A program made the translations under genes and the position numbers. From Lepturacanthus savala (taxonomy: Eukaryota > Chordata > Actinopteri > Scombriformes > Trichiuridae): a stretch of DNA of 64,000 nucleotides. Location: positions 34,305,602 to 34,369,601 of the forward strand of contig CM060464.1 in assembly GCA_030544235.1 (NCBI GenBank), written 5' to 3'. The first letter of the stretch is position 1. Every line of letters starts with the position of its first letter. Below, piece after piece: positions 1 to 11,919 of this stretch. The notes below the pieces were generated by a model. It was not told the origin of the DNA. It did no database searches and saw only the letters and a list, made by a program, of their open reading frames with translations.

Positions 1-2219
1 CTGAAGAGCACAAAAAGACAAAATGCTATGTAGGCCTAAATCAGTACAATATTTTTACAGAAAATCTCATTTACCATTTACTATATGTAAAATGGTATAG
101 TTTTGGATCAGAAATTCACCTGGAAAAGCTATTGTTTTCATGTGATTTGTGTTTTAAAGTTTTTATTGCTCCATATGCATTCTCTCAGTCTGAAGAGCAC
201 AAAAAGACAAAATGCTATGTAGACCTAAATCAGTACAATATTTTTATAGAAAATCTTATTTACCTTTTACTTTATGTGAAATGGTATAGTTTTGGATCAG
301 AAATTCACCTGGAAAAGCTATTGTTTTCATGTGGTTTGTGTTTTAAAGTTTTTATTGCTCCATTTGCATTCTCTCGGTCTGAAGAGCACAAAAAGACAAA
401 ATGCTATGTAGGCCTAAATCAGTACAATATTTTTACAGAAAATCTCATTTACCATTTACTATATGTAAAATGGTATAGTTTTGGATCAGAAATTCACCTG
501 GAAAAGCTATTGTTTTCATGTGGTTTGTGTTTTAAAGTTTTTATTGCTCCATATGCATTCTCTCGGTCTGAAGAGCACAAAAAGACAAAATGCTATGTAG
601 ACCTAAATCAGTACAATATTTTTATAGAAAATCTTATTTACCTTTTACTTTATGTGAAATGGTATAGTTTTGGATCAGAAATTCACCTGGAAAAGCTATT
701 GTTTTCATGTGGTTTGTGTTTTAAAGTTTTTATTGCTACATATGCATTCTCTCGGTCTGAAGAGCACAAAAAGACAAAATGCTATGTAGGCCTAAATCAG
801 TACAATATTTTTACAGAAAATCTCATTTACCATTTACTATATGTAAAATGGTATAGTTTTGGATCAGAAATTCACCTGGAAAAGCTATTGTTTTCATGTG
901 GTTTGTGTTTTAAAGTTTTTATTGCTCCATATGCATTCTCTCGGTCTGAAGAGCACAAAAAGACAAAATGCTATGTAGACCTAAATCAGTACAATATTTT
1001 TATAGAAAATCTTATTTACCTTTTACTTTATGTGAAATGGTATAGTTTTGGATCAGAAATTCACCTGGAAAAGCTATTGTTTTCATGTGGTTTGTGTTTT
1101 AAAGTTTTTATTGCTACATATGCATTCTCTCGGTCTGAAGAGCACAAAAAGACAAAAAGCTATGTAGGCCTAAATCAGTACAATATTTTTATAGAAAATC
1201 TTATTTACCTTTTACTTTATATGAAATGGTATAGTTTTGGATCAGAAATTCACCTGGAAAAGCTATTGTTTTCATGTGGTTTGTGTTTTAAAGTTTTTAT
1301 TGCTCCATATACATTCTCTCGGTCTGAAGAGCACAAAAAGACAAAAAGCTATGTAGGCCTAAATCAGTACAATATTTTTATAGAAAATCTTATTTACCTT
1401 TTACTTTATGTGAAATGGTATAGTTTTGGATCAGAAATTCACCTGGAAAAGCTATTGTTTTCATGTGGTTTGTGTTTTAAAGTTTTTATTGCTCCATATG
1501 CATTCTCTCGGTCTGAAGAGCACAAAATGACAAAAAGCTATGTAGGCCTAAATAAGTACAATATTTTTATAAACAATCTCATTTACCTTTTACTATATGT
1601 AAAATGGTATAGTTTGGTATCAGAAATTCACCTGGAAAAGCTATTGTTTTCATGTGGTTTGTGTTTTAAAGTTTTTATTGCTCCATATGCATTCTCTCGG
1701 TCTGAAGAGCACAAAAAGACAAAATGCTATGTAGACCTAAATCAGTACAATATTTTTAGAGAAAATCTTATTTACCTTTTACTTTATGTGAAATGGTATA
1801 GTTTTGGATCAGAAATTCACCTGGAAAAGCTATTGTTTTCATGTGGTTTGTGTTTTAAAGTTTTTATTGCTCCATATGCATTCTCTCGGTCTGAAGAGCA
1901 CAAAAAGACAAAAAGCTATGTAGGCCTAAATCAGTACAATATTTTTATAGAAAATCTTATTTACCTTTTACTTTATGTGAAATGGTATAGTTTTGGATCA
2001 GAAATTCACCTGGGAAAGCTATTGTTTTCATGTGGTTCATGTTTTAAAGTTTTTATGGCTCCAGAATCTTTCTCTCAGTCTGAAGAGCACAATAAGATAG
2101 AAAGCTGTCGGCTTGTCGGCCTAATCAGTGCAATATTTTTTACAGAAAATCTTATTTACCTTTCATTTTATGTGCAATGGTATAGTTTTGGATTAGAAAT
2201 TCACCTGGGAAAGTCCGAT
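1..2219 (+). repeat. 189-bp satellite array, left block (about 11.7 monomers)
   Basis: Tandem head-to-tail copies of an AT-rich 189-bp monomer; the landmark TTGTTTTCATG recurs at 132, 321 and so on at exact 189-bp steps. Because 189 = 3 x 63, one frame stays open from 132 to 2267 (63-residue unit with landmarks SCGLCFKVFIAP, SRSEEHKKTK and YVKWYSFGSEIHLE). Monomer subtypes alternate: one with YVDLNQYNIFIEN and LLLYV, one with YVGLNQYNIFTEN and HLLYV, plus a YVGLNKYNIFINN type. The last two monomers before 2219 are clearly diverged, as expected at the edge of an array homogenised by unequal exchange. The array continues beyond position 1. I do not recognise the family. Confidence 0.97.
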
Positions 2220-2600
2220 ATCGTTTTCCAGACATCCAGAATCCAGACATCTATAGAAACAAAGTGAAATTCTTTTGGCATAAAGGTCACCACTGGGGTT
2301 ATTACAGGAACGGCACAAAGGCGACAGAAGGCCACATGAATTTAAATCATTTCATCAAGAAGCCATGGGAAGGTCTTGTTCAATCTCAAATATAAGGCTT
2401 TACATACACCAGTGGGTACAAGGAAGAACAACTGTGTCAACAACAGTGGTCAAACGCACTCTAGTGCCTGAAATGCCTATACTAACGTTAAATTAAGTTA
2501 AAATGTATTGTGAGTATGTAATGATGTTGTTGTTGAAATCAATGTCTGTAATGATGAGAAGTAAAGTTAAAGAAAAACTAGACAATTCACGCAGAAATTG
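2220..2600 (+). repeat. Satellite-edge flank module, copy 1
   Basis: Unique-looking DNA abutting the end of the satellite. The same sequence, reverse-complemented, abuts satellite fragments at 29,490-29,880 and, with a deletion of about 360 bp, at 44,745-44,890. A landmark is the stretch around AAGCCATGGGAAGGTC near 2,360. The constant association of array edge and flank at three sites suggests they moved together as one unit (inference). No gene is recognisable; short open frames here are stop-limited chance frames. Confidence 0.8.
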
Positions 2601-3112
2601 TGAGTTGGGTCTGGGCTGTCGGGGGTCCTTGCTGGAGTTTTATAATGGTCGTGATACCTTGGATGGGATGCTGGGGTCCTCTTTATTAATACTACAAAGT
2701 TTGATGGTTGTGGGGACTTTAGATCCAAAGTTATTGATGAAAAACTATTGACCAATCAGCTTTCATGCCTTTCAGAGAAATCAGCTCAGCCACGAAGCTG
2801 TGGTGTTTCCATGGTGATGATGACGACCTCTCTGACACAGACCAACTGCTTCTAACTCAAAAATTCTGATTATTATATATATATATATATATATATATTT
2901 TCCCAACATCATCACTGAGGAGGGTATTCTTATGAGATGCCATGTCTTTGATATGTAGCTATATACCTCCTTAATACATTATTTTATTTAAAATAATTTA
3001 TTCATGTATTTATGTCAGTTGCATAAAATATCTATATGTAATGTATTAATATCCATGTATAACATACTTAACCTAAAACCTTCACAGTACATCTATGTAT
3101 GTTATTAAAATC
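2601..3112. other. Non-coding interval with (TA)n tract
   Basis: AT-rich sequence with a TA dinucleotide tract at about 2,873-2,898. From about 2,735 on it is mirrored at 44,400-44,760. No gene or element end recognised. Confidence 0.6.
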
Positions 3113-3790
3113 CTCAGACATTAGATTCTAGATTCAAAGTTCACTTTATTGTCATTTCACTCCACATTTACATTCAGTCTGAAATTAAATTGCTTCTCAT
3201 CATTGACATTACATAAAAAATGGTGATTAAATGATTACTAAAAAATTCTATCTATAAAAAAAATATATTTTCAATCACATATTTAAAAACAGTATTTCAC
3301 AGCATTAATAACCAAATAATTTCAGAGGTTCAGTAAAAAGTGCTTCAATGTCTCCAATCCAGTGCTGTTTAAAGTAGTTCAGACATGTCCTTAAATCAGT
3401 TCAAACCATGTCCTTGGTTGTTGTCCGCAATATGGGGGGGGGGGGGGGGGGTTTGGGGGGTTCAGGGTATCAGTGAGTGTGTGTGGGGGGGGATTCAGTC
3501 CACTTGAAGCCCTACAGCTTGTAAAACCTGTTGATCATAGTGAAGGGTGGAGTGGGTCTTTGATTGGAGGTAGCTGTGTGAATGCATTGCTGTTGGTAGA
3601 GCGCCATCAGGATGAGACAGGAACAGCAACGGTTCTGTAGGCAGTCTTCATCAGTCCTAATTGGCTGTTTTTGTTGTCCATGGAAACTACAGCTCCTGAA
3701 CCAGGAAGTGATGTTGTAGGTCAGGATGCTGTCAGTGGAGCCGCTGTAGAAGGTGGTAAAGTGAGCAGACCAGTTACTATCAATGACCAT
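3113..3790 (-). pseudogene. L2-like LINE 3' end fragment (RT C-terminus plus tail), left arm
   Basis: Read on the minus strand, the 3,790-3,512 frame contains FTTFYSGSTDSILTY and TSWFRSC, which resemble the C-terminal region of L2/CR1-clade LINE reverse transcriptases. It is followed by a non-coding tail ending in ACAATAAAGTGAACTTTG near 3,130. The coding part is broken and its 5' portion is absent, as is usual for 5'-truncated LINEs. A matching inverted copy lies at 43,747-44,400. The clade assignment rests on pattern recognition, not a search. Confidence 0.6.
3434..3451 (+). repeat. Poly-G run (18 G)
   Basis: Uninterrupted run of 18 G followed by further G tracts up to about 3,490; potential G-quadruplex former. 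The mirrored copy near 44,041-44,102 is C-rich but has no comparable run, so this run expanded or was misassembled in one arm. Confidence 0.85.
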
Positions 3791-3930
3791 TAAAATTCTT
3801 TAGTGATATTACAGTGTAGATGCATTAACTGGAAAAACACAACAACCAAGCAGATTATAAAATGACTAATAAGTCTTGCTTGTTCTCTACTCCTATTCCA
3901 TGTTTCTCCACAGTAAGTCAACGTGGTCAT

Positions 3931-4442
3931 TGTTAGAATGATGCATATAAGTTATCCCATATTTACTCATTTCCATTCTTTTATTCTTTGTTCTGCATAA
4001 CATGACAGTATAAGTTTGTGTGTGTATCTTCCAGGTGGACAATGGAGATGTTGCAGCTGTTGACTTGACCAAGATCTGAACTTCCTTCCAACTGTTCAAT
4101 GATTTTACCAGGTTCCTGTCGTAATGACAAGAATACCTACCTAACTTTAGCTGACCTGTTTACATTCTAGAGAAAGGAAAACAAAACCTTGTATTAGTTA
4201 GACATTTACGACAGTTTATGTTGTTGCTGGCCATTCCCCCTCCCCTTAGAAGCAACAACATCATGTAACTAGGGACCACCCTAAGGAAATAAAAAGAGGG
4301 TTCTGGCAGAGATATGGTTAGAGCGGGTTGGAGACTGCAACTGAGCATCTCTCTGTCCATTCTCCTCACCAGTATGAAATCTTAATATCTTCTCTTCTCC
4401 TGTGTGTGTTTTTAAATGTTTTAGGTTGTTTGAACCTGGACA
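3931..4442 (+). mobile_element. Solo LTR of an ERV, with 5-bp target duplication
   Basis: A 512-bp TG...CA element starting TGTTAGAATG and ending GAACCTGGACA. It is flanked by the direct repeat GTCAT (3,926-3,930 and 4,443-4,447), so both boundaries are defined. A TATA-like ATAAAAAG lies near 4,287. No internal retroviral sequence is left, so this is a solo LTR produced by LTR-LTR recombination. The same family appears at 41,555-42,052 (+) and 43,044-43,604 (-). The 43-kb copy shares the same upstream host flank, so it is the same integration event seen in the other arm. Confidence 0.9.
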
Positions 4443-4447
4443 GTCAT

Positions 4448-5489
4448 CAGCTGGATTTGGCACACCATGAACTTGTCAGCAGCACTTAAAGACAAAATAA
4501 ATAAAACATTTAGTGTTAATGTTTGCAGGTATGACAGTATTTGGTGATAGACAATCTGAAATGAGTCTTACTTTCGGCAGGATGAGATTCCTGTAGAGGC
4601 TCATGTGGGCGTGACTTGTAAGTTGTACTTTAATCCTTCTTCAAGCAGACAGGTTATATTGAGCAGTCATCTCACAGGAATTGGAGAGTCAGGGAGAGTC
4701 AGGGAGAAAAAAAAACAAACCAACATCAGGTTAAAACTATCAACATCGTCATTTAATGAAGAATCATCAGTGCAATGACCATCAAATATTTTACTCACCT
4801 TGTTTCTGTATGTGTGGAACTTCCAACCTCAGCCAACATCACATGTTACCAGGCTGTAGGGCTATTTACCCTTAGCTGGGACAGTGGTTGACGGACACCA
4901 GGACTTGTCCACAGTGGTGGTCCTGGATGCCGCGACTCTGGGGCCCACTGCTGCTCCAAGATCCCCATACAGTTCAGCTTGGGACCGTGAGGTACCCAGT
5001 TTCCGTGCATGGCCCCGGGGAGGCACTGTAGGAGTCTTGGTAGTGGAGAGGCTATATACTGGCTTTCACCCTCCGTTAAGAAGGCTAACCAGCAGCAGTA
5101 GGTGTAACATGCAGGATCGCAGGGTTACTGCACGAGACGCTTCACACATACACTGTGTTAGCACACAACACTGTGTACAAACACCCACACACACACGGGA
5201 CAAACATTTAACAAGACAAAGTGGCATTTGTTGTATTGGCCAAGTTAAACATGATCATGCAGCGTTACTTTTAGCTGCTAAATTAATAATAGCAGTTGTA
5301 AATCAGATTAGTCAATTTGCAATTATATTAACATTACAGTCATCAGATCACTCTCAAGTTCTTCTGTTAGCTTAACATTAAACTACTTAACTGAACATTG
5401 AAGTACTTAAGTGAACATTAAACTAAGCACTTAACTGAACACCGAACTGCACAGTGACGACTTTCAAAGTCTCAAGGGGACAACCAAAA
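4448..5489. other. Interval with no recognised gene
   Basis: No protein similarity recognised. Contains short direct repeats: GGGAGAGTCA-type near 4,690, and degenerate ACTTAACTGAACATTGAA-type units near 5,380-5,445. The plus frame at 4,884-5,375 has no recognisable domain. Confidence 0.5.
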
Positions 5490-7250
5490 CTATATAAAAT
5501 GCATCAATATGTAGCTGCAGTATTTGGCAAATGCAGACAGACATGCGGCACAGGACAAACAAATGGGTGGGGTGGTGGAGAGAGGGATACAGAGAGCGTA
5601 CCCATGCTCTGTTTCTATCTGCACCACAAGAGGAGTTGCAAAAGGAAAAAGACCAGTACTGCCAAACACCAACTTGATTGGGACCTGTCGCCGAACCGCT
5701 ACCCTCTTGCTCATGGGTTCCTTGACTCGTGCAATGTAAACCAGCATGTCCGGCGGCCCGAGAACCTTTTTCCGAAACTTTTGATGAGCCTCTGGATTGT
5801 TCAATTCCAGTCCGATCAGCTTCACAGTTTCGGGTAGGTCCATATACATGCACAGGTGATTGTGCCGAAAGCGCCGCTGACGAGGCCATCCTCGATGTCG
5901 ACGTTCCTCGTCACCATGACACGCGCGCCGACTTTGATGTTGTCCGGCAGATCCCTCCTGTTGCCCTTGAAGCCCCAGGGGATCCTTCCGATAATCCTCC
6001 ACAGGAATGTTGACGACAGTCAACCCAAGGGCTGCAACGGTGGTTGCGTCGTGGGCGTCCACCTCCTTGTTTGTCGCAAAGATGTGAAGGGCATCCACCG
6101 GACGATGTTGGCCATCGACGACACACTGCTCGAGCGGAGCTTTGTCGTTGACGGAAAGTGGTTCGTTCTTCTGCTTTGTGCGCAGTCTGTTCAACAGCTC
6201 AGCAAAAGACCGGTCGTCCTTTTGCCACATGATTTCCGTCAAGGTGACCATCTGGAAAGAACTCCAGAGGTCAAGGAAATGATCCTCACGCACACAGAGC
6301 GGCTTGGCCCTGCCAAGGGGCGGCAGCTAGTAGAAGTCCCCAACCGTCAAGACCGACATGCCTCCAAAGGGCCTCTTGTTGCCTTTGATTTGTTGCAACC
6401 GCCAGTGCACAGGCAAAGAGGTCCTTGGAAATCATAGAGATCTCGTCAATGATCAAGATTTAACTTCGTCCAACGCGCTGCCGGAAAGCAAGGTCTGTGC
6501 TTTACCGCGTCTGGATGTAAGACTTCTGATGCTGCTGGAAAGCAGGGTTGTTTCTGTACTGGTTGCGGATGTAAGATTTCATTGCAGATTTCTGCCGTTG
6601 CCGGGAAGCAAGGTCAGTCTTGTACCGTATTTGAATGTGTGATTTCTGCCGCTCCCGGAAAGCAAGATTGGTGCTGTACTGCTTCCGAACGCAAGACTTC
6701 ATTGAAGATTTATGACGCGGTTGGAATACAGGGTCAGTGTTCTACCGCTTCATTAAGTAAGTCCTCTTTTTGTGCCGATGCTGAATATAGCTTGCCCTCA
6801 TTGCCTGTAACTTCTTCTCCTGAAATTCTGATCTACTGGCATATTGCAGTTTTTCAGACTGACGTCTGCCAGTGGTTCTCTTTTCACCAGAAGGCAGACG
6901 TTTGCTGATCGCACTTGCTCGACGTGCAGTTTTCCTGCATCTGCTCGAGCCAACTCTTGAAACGTACTGCTTTGTTTTCTCACACAACTACACCAACGCT
7001 GGTGTAGTTGGTTGGACGCTGGGTCTGGCACAGCATCTGGAGTGAGAACCGTGTCAGCTTCACATTCTGAGGTGTTTCCTTCAAGAAAAACTGTACGTTG
7101 GAAGACCTCCTGACCACAGCTTTGGTCCAATGCAGCATCTGGAATGATAATCAAATCGTCTCCCAGTTCAAGGGTGTCACCATCTAGAAGAAACGCACTT
7201 GGTTCGGTTTCAGCTTCTGACAAGACTGCAACTGCAACTTCAAACATGTT
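5490..7250 (-). pseudogene. Helitron-type PIF1-like helicase, internally deleted
   Basis: Minus-strand remnant of the replication protein of a rolling-circle transposon. From 7,250 down comes an acidic N-terminal stretch, then a basic tandem-repeat segment (6,745-6,500; units like KSYIRNQYRNNPAFQ). Next is a helicase part with a clear Walker B motif, LIIDEISMIS, at about 6,450, then DRSFAELLNRLRTKQKNEP, ALHIFATNKEVDAH and DLPETVKLIGLEL. The order and motifs fit PIF1-family helicases of fish Helitrons. The HUH nuclease (Rep) domain and Walker A region are missing between the repeats and Walker B, and several frameshifts are needed to read it, so it is dead. It is preceded by, and probably spliced to, the SGNH-like exons at 7,301-8,400. 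Confidence 0.8.
6500..6745 (-). repeat. Coding tandem repeats in the Helitron protein
   Basis: Degenerate tandem repeats translating on the minus strand to basic units of roughly 18-25 residues (pattern Y-(S/R)-T-N-P-A-F-(R/Q)-x-R-Q-K-S). They lie just upstream of the helicase segment and belong to the same broken gene. Confidence 0.7.
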
Positions 7251-7300
7251 CTGAAATCAATCATGGAATTATCTAGTCATAATACGTCAAAGTAACTTAC

Positions 7301-8400
7301 ATTGCTGCAGGCAGCCCGGGCGGTGGTCACCAGCCTCTAGAAGTCCGTAGCTGAATCTGAAAGAGAAACTCTACGGTCCAGGTTATTACCGGGGGCCAAC
7401 ACAATGACTGCCTCGGGAGTGCGAGGCAGAGATAAATTTCATACCTCGACCTCTACGGCGCTGGCCTTGGCTCCAGGGATGGAGAGGAGACCAAAGGAGA
7501 TCCACCCCGGCATGGCCACGATTCCCTCCACGATTGAACGCAGATGGGAATTGCCAACCGTGAGGACAAACTGCAAAAGAAAAGAATTGTTTAAGATGTG
7601 CAAATCCTCTAAAGTTAGTCTGACATTAATTAGTCTCCAAAAACTGGGACCAAGCCGTACCTTGTCTGTTGACGGCGGAGGAACCATGACCCTCTTGGTG
7701 TGCTTGGTGTAGTAGGACCTGGGCCAGGTCACCGGACGGTGACGCCTGCCACAACCCCGACCTGTAGAAATACAACAAAGGAGATCAAAGTCTGGAACAT
7801 TTTACATGAAAAAAGCCCAGATAACTGTTTACTGATGACTCACGAACCAACACGTTATAAACACATTAAAGTAAAAAGAGTGGGTCACGTAACAGGCCAG
7901 AAGCCAGGGACAGGGAGGAGGAGGTCCGACCTGGGGGACACCTGCCGAGCAGCAGGGACTAACAGGCAGGGCATCTGATGAATGCAAACAGCAATGACAA
8001 CAGTCAAGATTCACTCATTGGAGGATGATTCATTAGAAATGATAACCAACCAACCAACCAAATAACCAACCAGAGGGAGACTTACCTTTGCAGTTGGGGA
8101 CTCTGTGGCGATGGTCCTCAGGGTCCAGACTCCAGGGGGTGGGGGCGGGGTCACAGGCGGGGTCATCTGAAATCAAGAAAACAATAGCCAGGCTTTAAGA
8201 GCTTCAATGTTGTTGCAAAGATCAGTATTGTAGAGGCAGACTGTCAGAGGACTGGATGATGATGCTGGTTTTGATGTGTAAATGGTGACATGGTTTTGAG
8301 AAGACGTGGGATGTGGATGGTGCAGTTACCTCCTGGAACCGAGGGTCCAGCGGCCTCCAGCGCAGCGTCCGGGCCCGGGAGCGCTTCCCCTTCCCCAAGT
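7301..8400 (-). pseudogene. SGNH-hydrolase-like exons upstream of the Helitron gene
   Basis: A chain of minus-strand exons with good splice sites: about 8,400-8,330 (donor GTAACT), 8,166-8,086, 7,761-7,661, 7,570-7,445 and about 7,412-7,301. The 7,570 exon reads FVLTVGNSHLRS, resembling the GDS-type block I of SGNH/GDSL hydrolases but with N for D. The next exon has VIVLAPGNNL, resembling the G-x-N block. An in-frame TAG follows D-F in the 7,412-7,301 exon, so the gene is broken. The donor at 7,301/7,300 (GTAAGT) and an acceptor at about 7,251 would join it to the Helitron N-terminus. The exons look like part of one transposon-borne gene (inference). Confidence 0.6.
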
Positions 8401-8780
8401 TCCAAATAAAGTTAGTAAATGTGGTGAAAATGGTAGAGATGTATGGAATGATTGTTCTTGTGTGACAGGTGTGTGGGTGTGTGTAAATGCAGGTATGTGT
8501 GTGTGAAACCTGAGGCGGAGCTGCAGGAGAGAAGAGGACCACCACAAATGTTATTACTGATTATATTAACTACATTGACTCACATTAACATTTAGTTTAC
8601 TGATATAATTTAACTACAGCAACTCACAACAGTAAGAACACAATCTATCAAACAAATCAGTTAATGACATTATGATCACATTAACATGTTAACACACATC
8701 AGTTAAAGACATCAAAATCACATGACTATGTTCAACTACACACACACACCCCAGTTAAATACAATCAAATCACATGACTA
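8401..8780. other. AT-rich flank of the EnSpm-like element
   Basis: Low-complexity sequence with degenerate repeats of ACTCACATTAAC and CACATGACTA type. It includes CATGACTATGTTCAACTA at 8,720-8,737, which resembles the unoccupied target of the transposon starting at 8,781. No gene seen. Confidence 0.6.
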
Positions 8781-9099
8781 CACAGCAAAATCTGCAGTGT
8801 TGTTTTTTCAGTGTAAATAATTTTGAGTTGGTGGGTGTTGATTTTGGTGTTATTTTAACACTTTTAGTGATAAAAAAGCTCTGCGGGCAGTGTTAATCAA
8901 GCAAGTGACATGTTAGCACCTGTGACTGAGTTACATTCACTCCTGGCTGTGTTGATGTAAATATCCGGACCATTAACCAAAACGAAGAAGAAGACAATAT
9001 CCGGTTCGCGGGCATTTCTACCTCACAACGGTTGGAAGCGGGAGAAATAGGAGGAGACATCAGCCTAGACTGTGTAATCTACAGTTTAAATAAGGTAAG

Positions 9100-9860
9100 A
9101 ACTGGATATATTACCTTCTACATGATTGTAATGACATGTGTGTGATGCGACTCTGTTGTGAGATGTGAATTACATCATCTCCTACACCTTGCAAGCTTCA
9201 CTGTTTGTAGCTTGCAAGGTAATAACATTCGGAATCGCTACCTCGAGGTGGTTGCTTGCAGTAAAACAAACTTGTTGAGAGTAATTTTTCCAGCCAAATA
9301 TTGAGTATCTGAAAGAAATGTGATAACGGGGTTTCCCCATGAATTAGATGTATCCTGGTGCTCATTGGTGGAGGTGAGCGAATACGGTAAGGTGACACGT
9401 TAGATGGGGATCTGGCTATTGCCAGTGTTGCGTTTGGGAGGATCCGGCTAATGTCGGTGTTGCGTTCGGGAGGATCTGGCTAGTATCAGTGTTGCGTTCG
9501 GGAGGACCTTCAATCCTGCAAATAAAAGAAACAGAGCTGCAAATAAAAGAAAACTACACAACGGAAGTGTGTGTGGGACTATTGGGACTAGTGGGATTAT
9601 TGGCAGTGCACCTGTAGTTATTCAGAATACGAAAAAAACGAAGAAAAGGTTATGATAAGAAAAGGTTACGATATGATCATTATGGCCGGCGAGGATGATT
9701 GATGAAGAAGACTGGAGTTTCCGCGCATGTGCGGGTTGTTGTTATTCTCCCTGTGACTGAGAGGGATGTATGTTCACTTGCTCAGCTTCCGCTGCACATA
9801 GAGATCAATGTAATCCATCTAGTTAAGAGGATGGTTTAAATTGTTTTCAATAGTTTTTTT
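9100..9860. other. Presumed first intron of the SAMD3-like gene
   Basis: No coding similarity. Three near-direct copies of a GTTGCGTTCGGGAGGA-type unit lie at about 9,420-9,510, and a duplicated AATAAAAGAAA stretch near 9,520-9,550. Confidence 0.5.
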
Positions 9861-10893
9861 TGACTGTTGCTCAAGGTAAAGTACCAAAATACCAAGAAGT
9901 ACATCCGATTAATGTCAGGATTCACCTTTGTGGATTTCCTTGCTCAAGGTGAGTAGCCATCTCATAGTTGCCCTCATAACAATACACAAGGACTGATGTT
10001 TTTGGGATGACTATATTTTATGTTAAATTTGGGTATCTATCTGCCCTCCAAAACATTTTGCATATACACACTTGTGTTCGTAATGATGGAAATTCAACAT
10101 TCCCATGCTGTGGTGTTGTTCAAATCAAAACATGTAACTTCAGAAGTTAAAATCACCATGTCTTTTTAAAATGTGTTCTCTCTACAGTCAGAAACAAGCT
10201 TGGGCTTCCTGATGCTATGGAACTGGATGCTTTTGATGAAACAGACAAACTAATTGAGGAAGACATTTTTTCTGAACTGATAGAGGCCAGTCCAGATTAA
10301 TGCCTTACAGTACGTGAGAGAATCCCTGATGCAGATAGTTACATTTCTCCGTTATCCCTGAACTGTGTAGAAACAAAAACAAAAAACAACCATATCCCAA
10401 TCAGTTAAAAGCTGGGAGTAACAATTGGCCAAATATGGAAAAAAACAAAAACCGTGATTTCTACAGGTGTATGATTGGTGTAAGCCTTTATAATTGGCGT
10501 TCTTTAAACTGTATGTTTGAAAAATTAGTTTTTTGTAACCTCATTCTGATCTCTTGAAATATATTATCCACCCAGCTCAGACCCTTGAGGAAAACCTCTT
10601 TCTTGAGATACAGATTGCTCCTGATCCAAGTGCCACAATACAAGACAGCAATTCAGGGGAAGGCGAGTCTCATTGTAATATCATTTGTAATGCTGTTTCC
10701 CAATTATCAGTTTAGATCTCATGTCTCTGCCTCTACTCATCATCTCTGTCTCTACTTTAATATGATTTTCAAAAAATATGTTAAGAGAATGCTCTGTATA
10801 ATTGCAAAAACAGTTTGAAAATGTGGGATCAGGTGTGATTTTGGCTGTGGTAGCTGGATCCTCAGGTTTATCAGGAGCTCCTGCACTCTGAAT

Positions 10894-11911
10894 TAGGCTT
10901 GTCCCGATCCAATATCGGCATCGGATCAGCCACAGATATTGGCAGAAATATGCGTATCGGTATCGGCACGGCGGCACGGGAAAAAATCCGATCCGTTAAA
11001 AAAAAAGTCAGGGTTTTCCAGCGCACCTATTCAGATAATCCATTCCAGTTTTTTGCTGTGGTTTCGCTAAAATCCGGTCCGCATTTTCCAGCACACCAGC
11101 ATTAGCGTCTCCCCACATTTGTTTAGCTCGGCTCGCCTCGCGTTGCATAGCAACCAGAGACGCGCTCAGACTTGTCGCTCCGTGGCAAACGGCACAGACA
11201 GACACCGAAAGAGCGTAGATTACACTGAAACAAGCACACTGGAATTGTTCCAGCACTCGGATAATGTAACTAATGTGACTTTAGTATGTTGTTTTCTTTA
11301 ACATGGGATGTTGACTTCTTCTCCTTTTTTAACGGAACGCATCTCCGCAAATCTGCGGAAATGTGAGCGCGACTCCGGTGACTTGACTCGACTGTGTGTC
11401 ACCTGATGCAGGAATAACAACGCACCAAAAAAAAAAAAAAAAAAAGTGTTAAACCAGCATGTCTAAACAGAGAGAAGATGTATAACAGGATGTTGAATAT
11501 CCATTCAATGTGACAAAAAAAACGTTTATTTAGACGTCTTTATTCTGAAAATCCCACTTTGAAAAAACTTTATTTAAAACACTCCAGACCGCCATTACAT
11601 TTTTTAGCTTGCACACCCCCGAGTGCTTGGACTGCAGTCAGGGCAAACAGTTGAAGGCAGTGTGTAGATAGAGATGGAGCAAAAAGTGTGGAGGAGATTG
11701 GGGAGTAGAGGGCATTTTTGTTTTTAAATAGTTAATATTATTTGCACTGGTTTTTAAAGCCTTAAGTTTACACATGCTCAAGAGCAGAGTACTGATGCTG
11801 AGTTAATAGACTATTTCGGTATCGGCCACCAGTATCGGTATCGGCTCGGATGGGCAAATACAATAACGGTATCGGATCGGAAGTGCAAAAAGCTGGATCG
11901 GGACATCCCTA
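10894..11911 (+). mobile_element. Non-autonomous hAT-like element with perfect 8-bp TSD
   Basis: Termini are imperfect inverted repeats: TAGGCTTGTCCCGATCC at 10,894 against the reverse complement of GGATCGGGACATCCCTA at 11,911. The direct repeat CTCTGAAT flanks it at 10,886-10,893 and 11,912-11,919, the 8-bp duplication expected of hAT. Subterminal regions contain many ATCGGTATCGG units. No transposase is present. It inserted into the piggyBac transposase. An internal segment of about 185 bp (11,105-11,290) is shared, inverted, with the element at 21,403-22,191. Confidence 0.9.
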
Positions 11912-11919
11912 CTCTGAAT

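Noticed and set aside
132..2267. 711-codon frame as a repeat protein gene
   Set aside because: It is the satellite monomer read in its open frame; it begins at TTG, has no leader or domain, and the monomer length is a multiple of three.
2503..2755. Overlapping short frames on both strands
   Set aside because: No domain or splice evidence; the region is part of the repeated flank module and adjacent non-coding sequence.
4884..5375. 163-codon plus frame as a gene
   Set aside because: No recognisable domain, low-complexity C-terminus and no splice or polyadenylation context.
5454..6642. Several plus-strand frames of 71-193 codons
   Set aside because: Antisense shadows of the Helitron helicase remnant, which has recognisable motifs on the minus strand.
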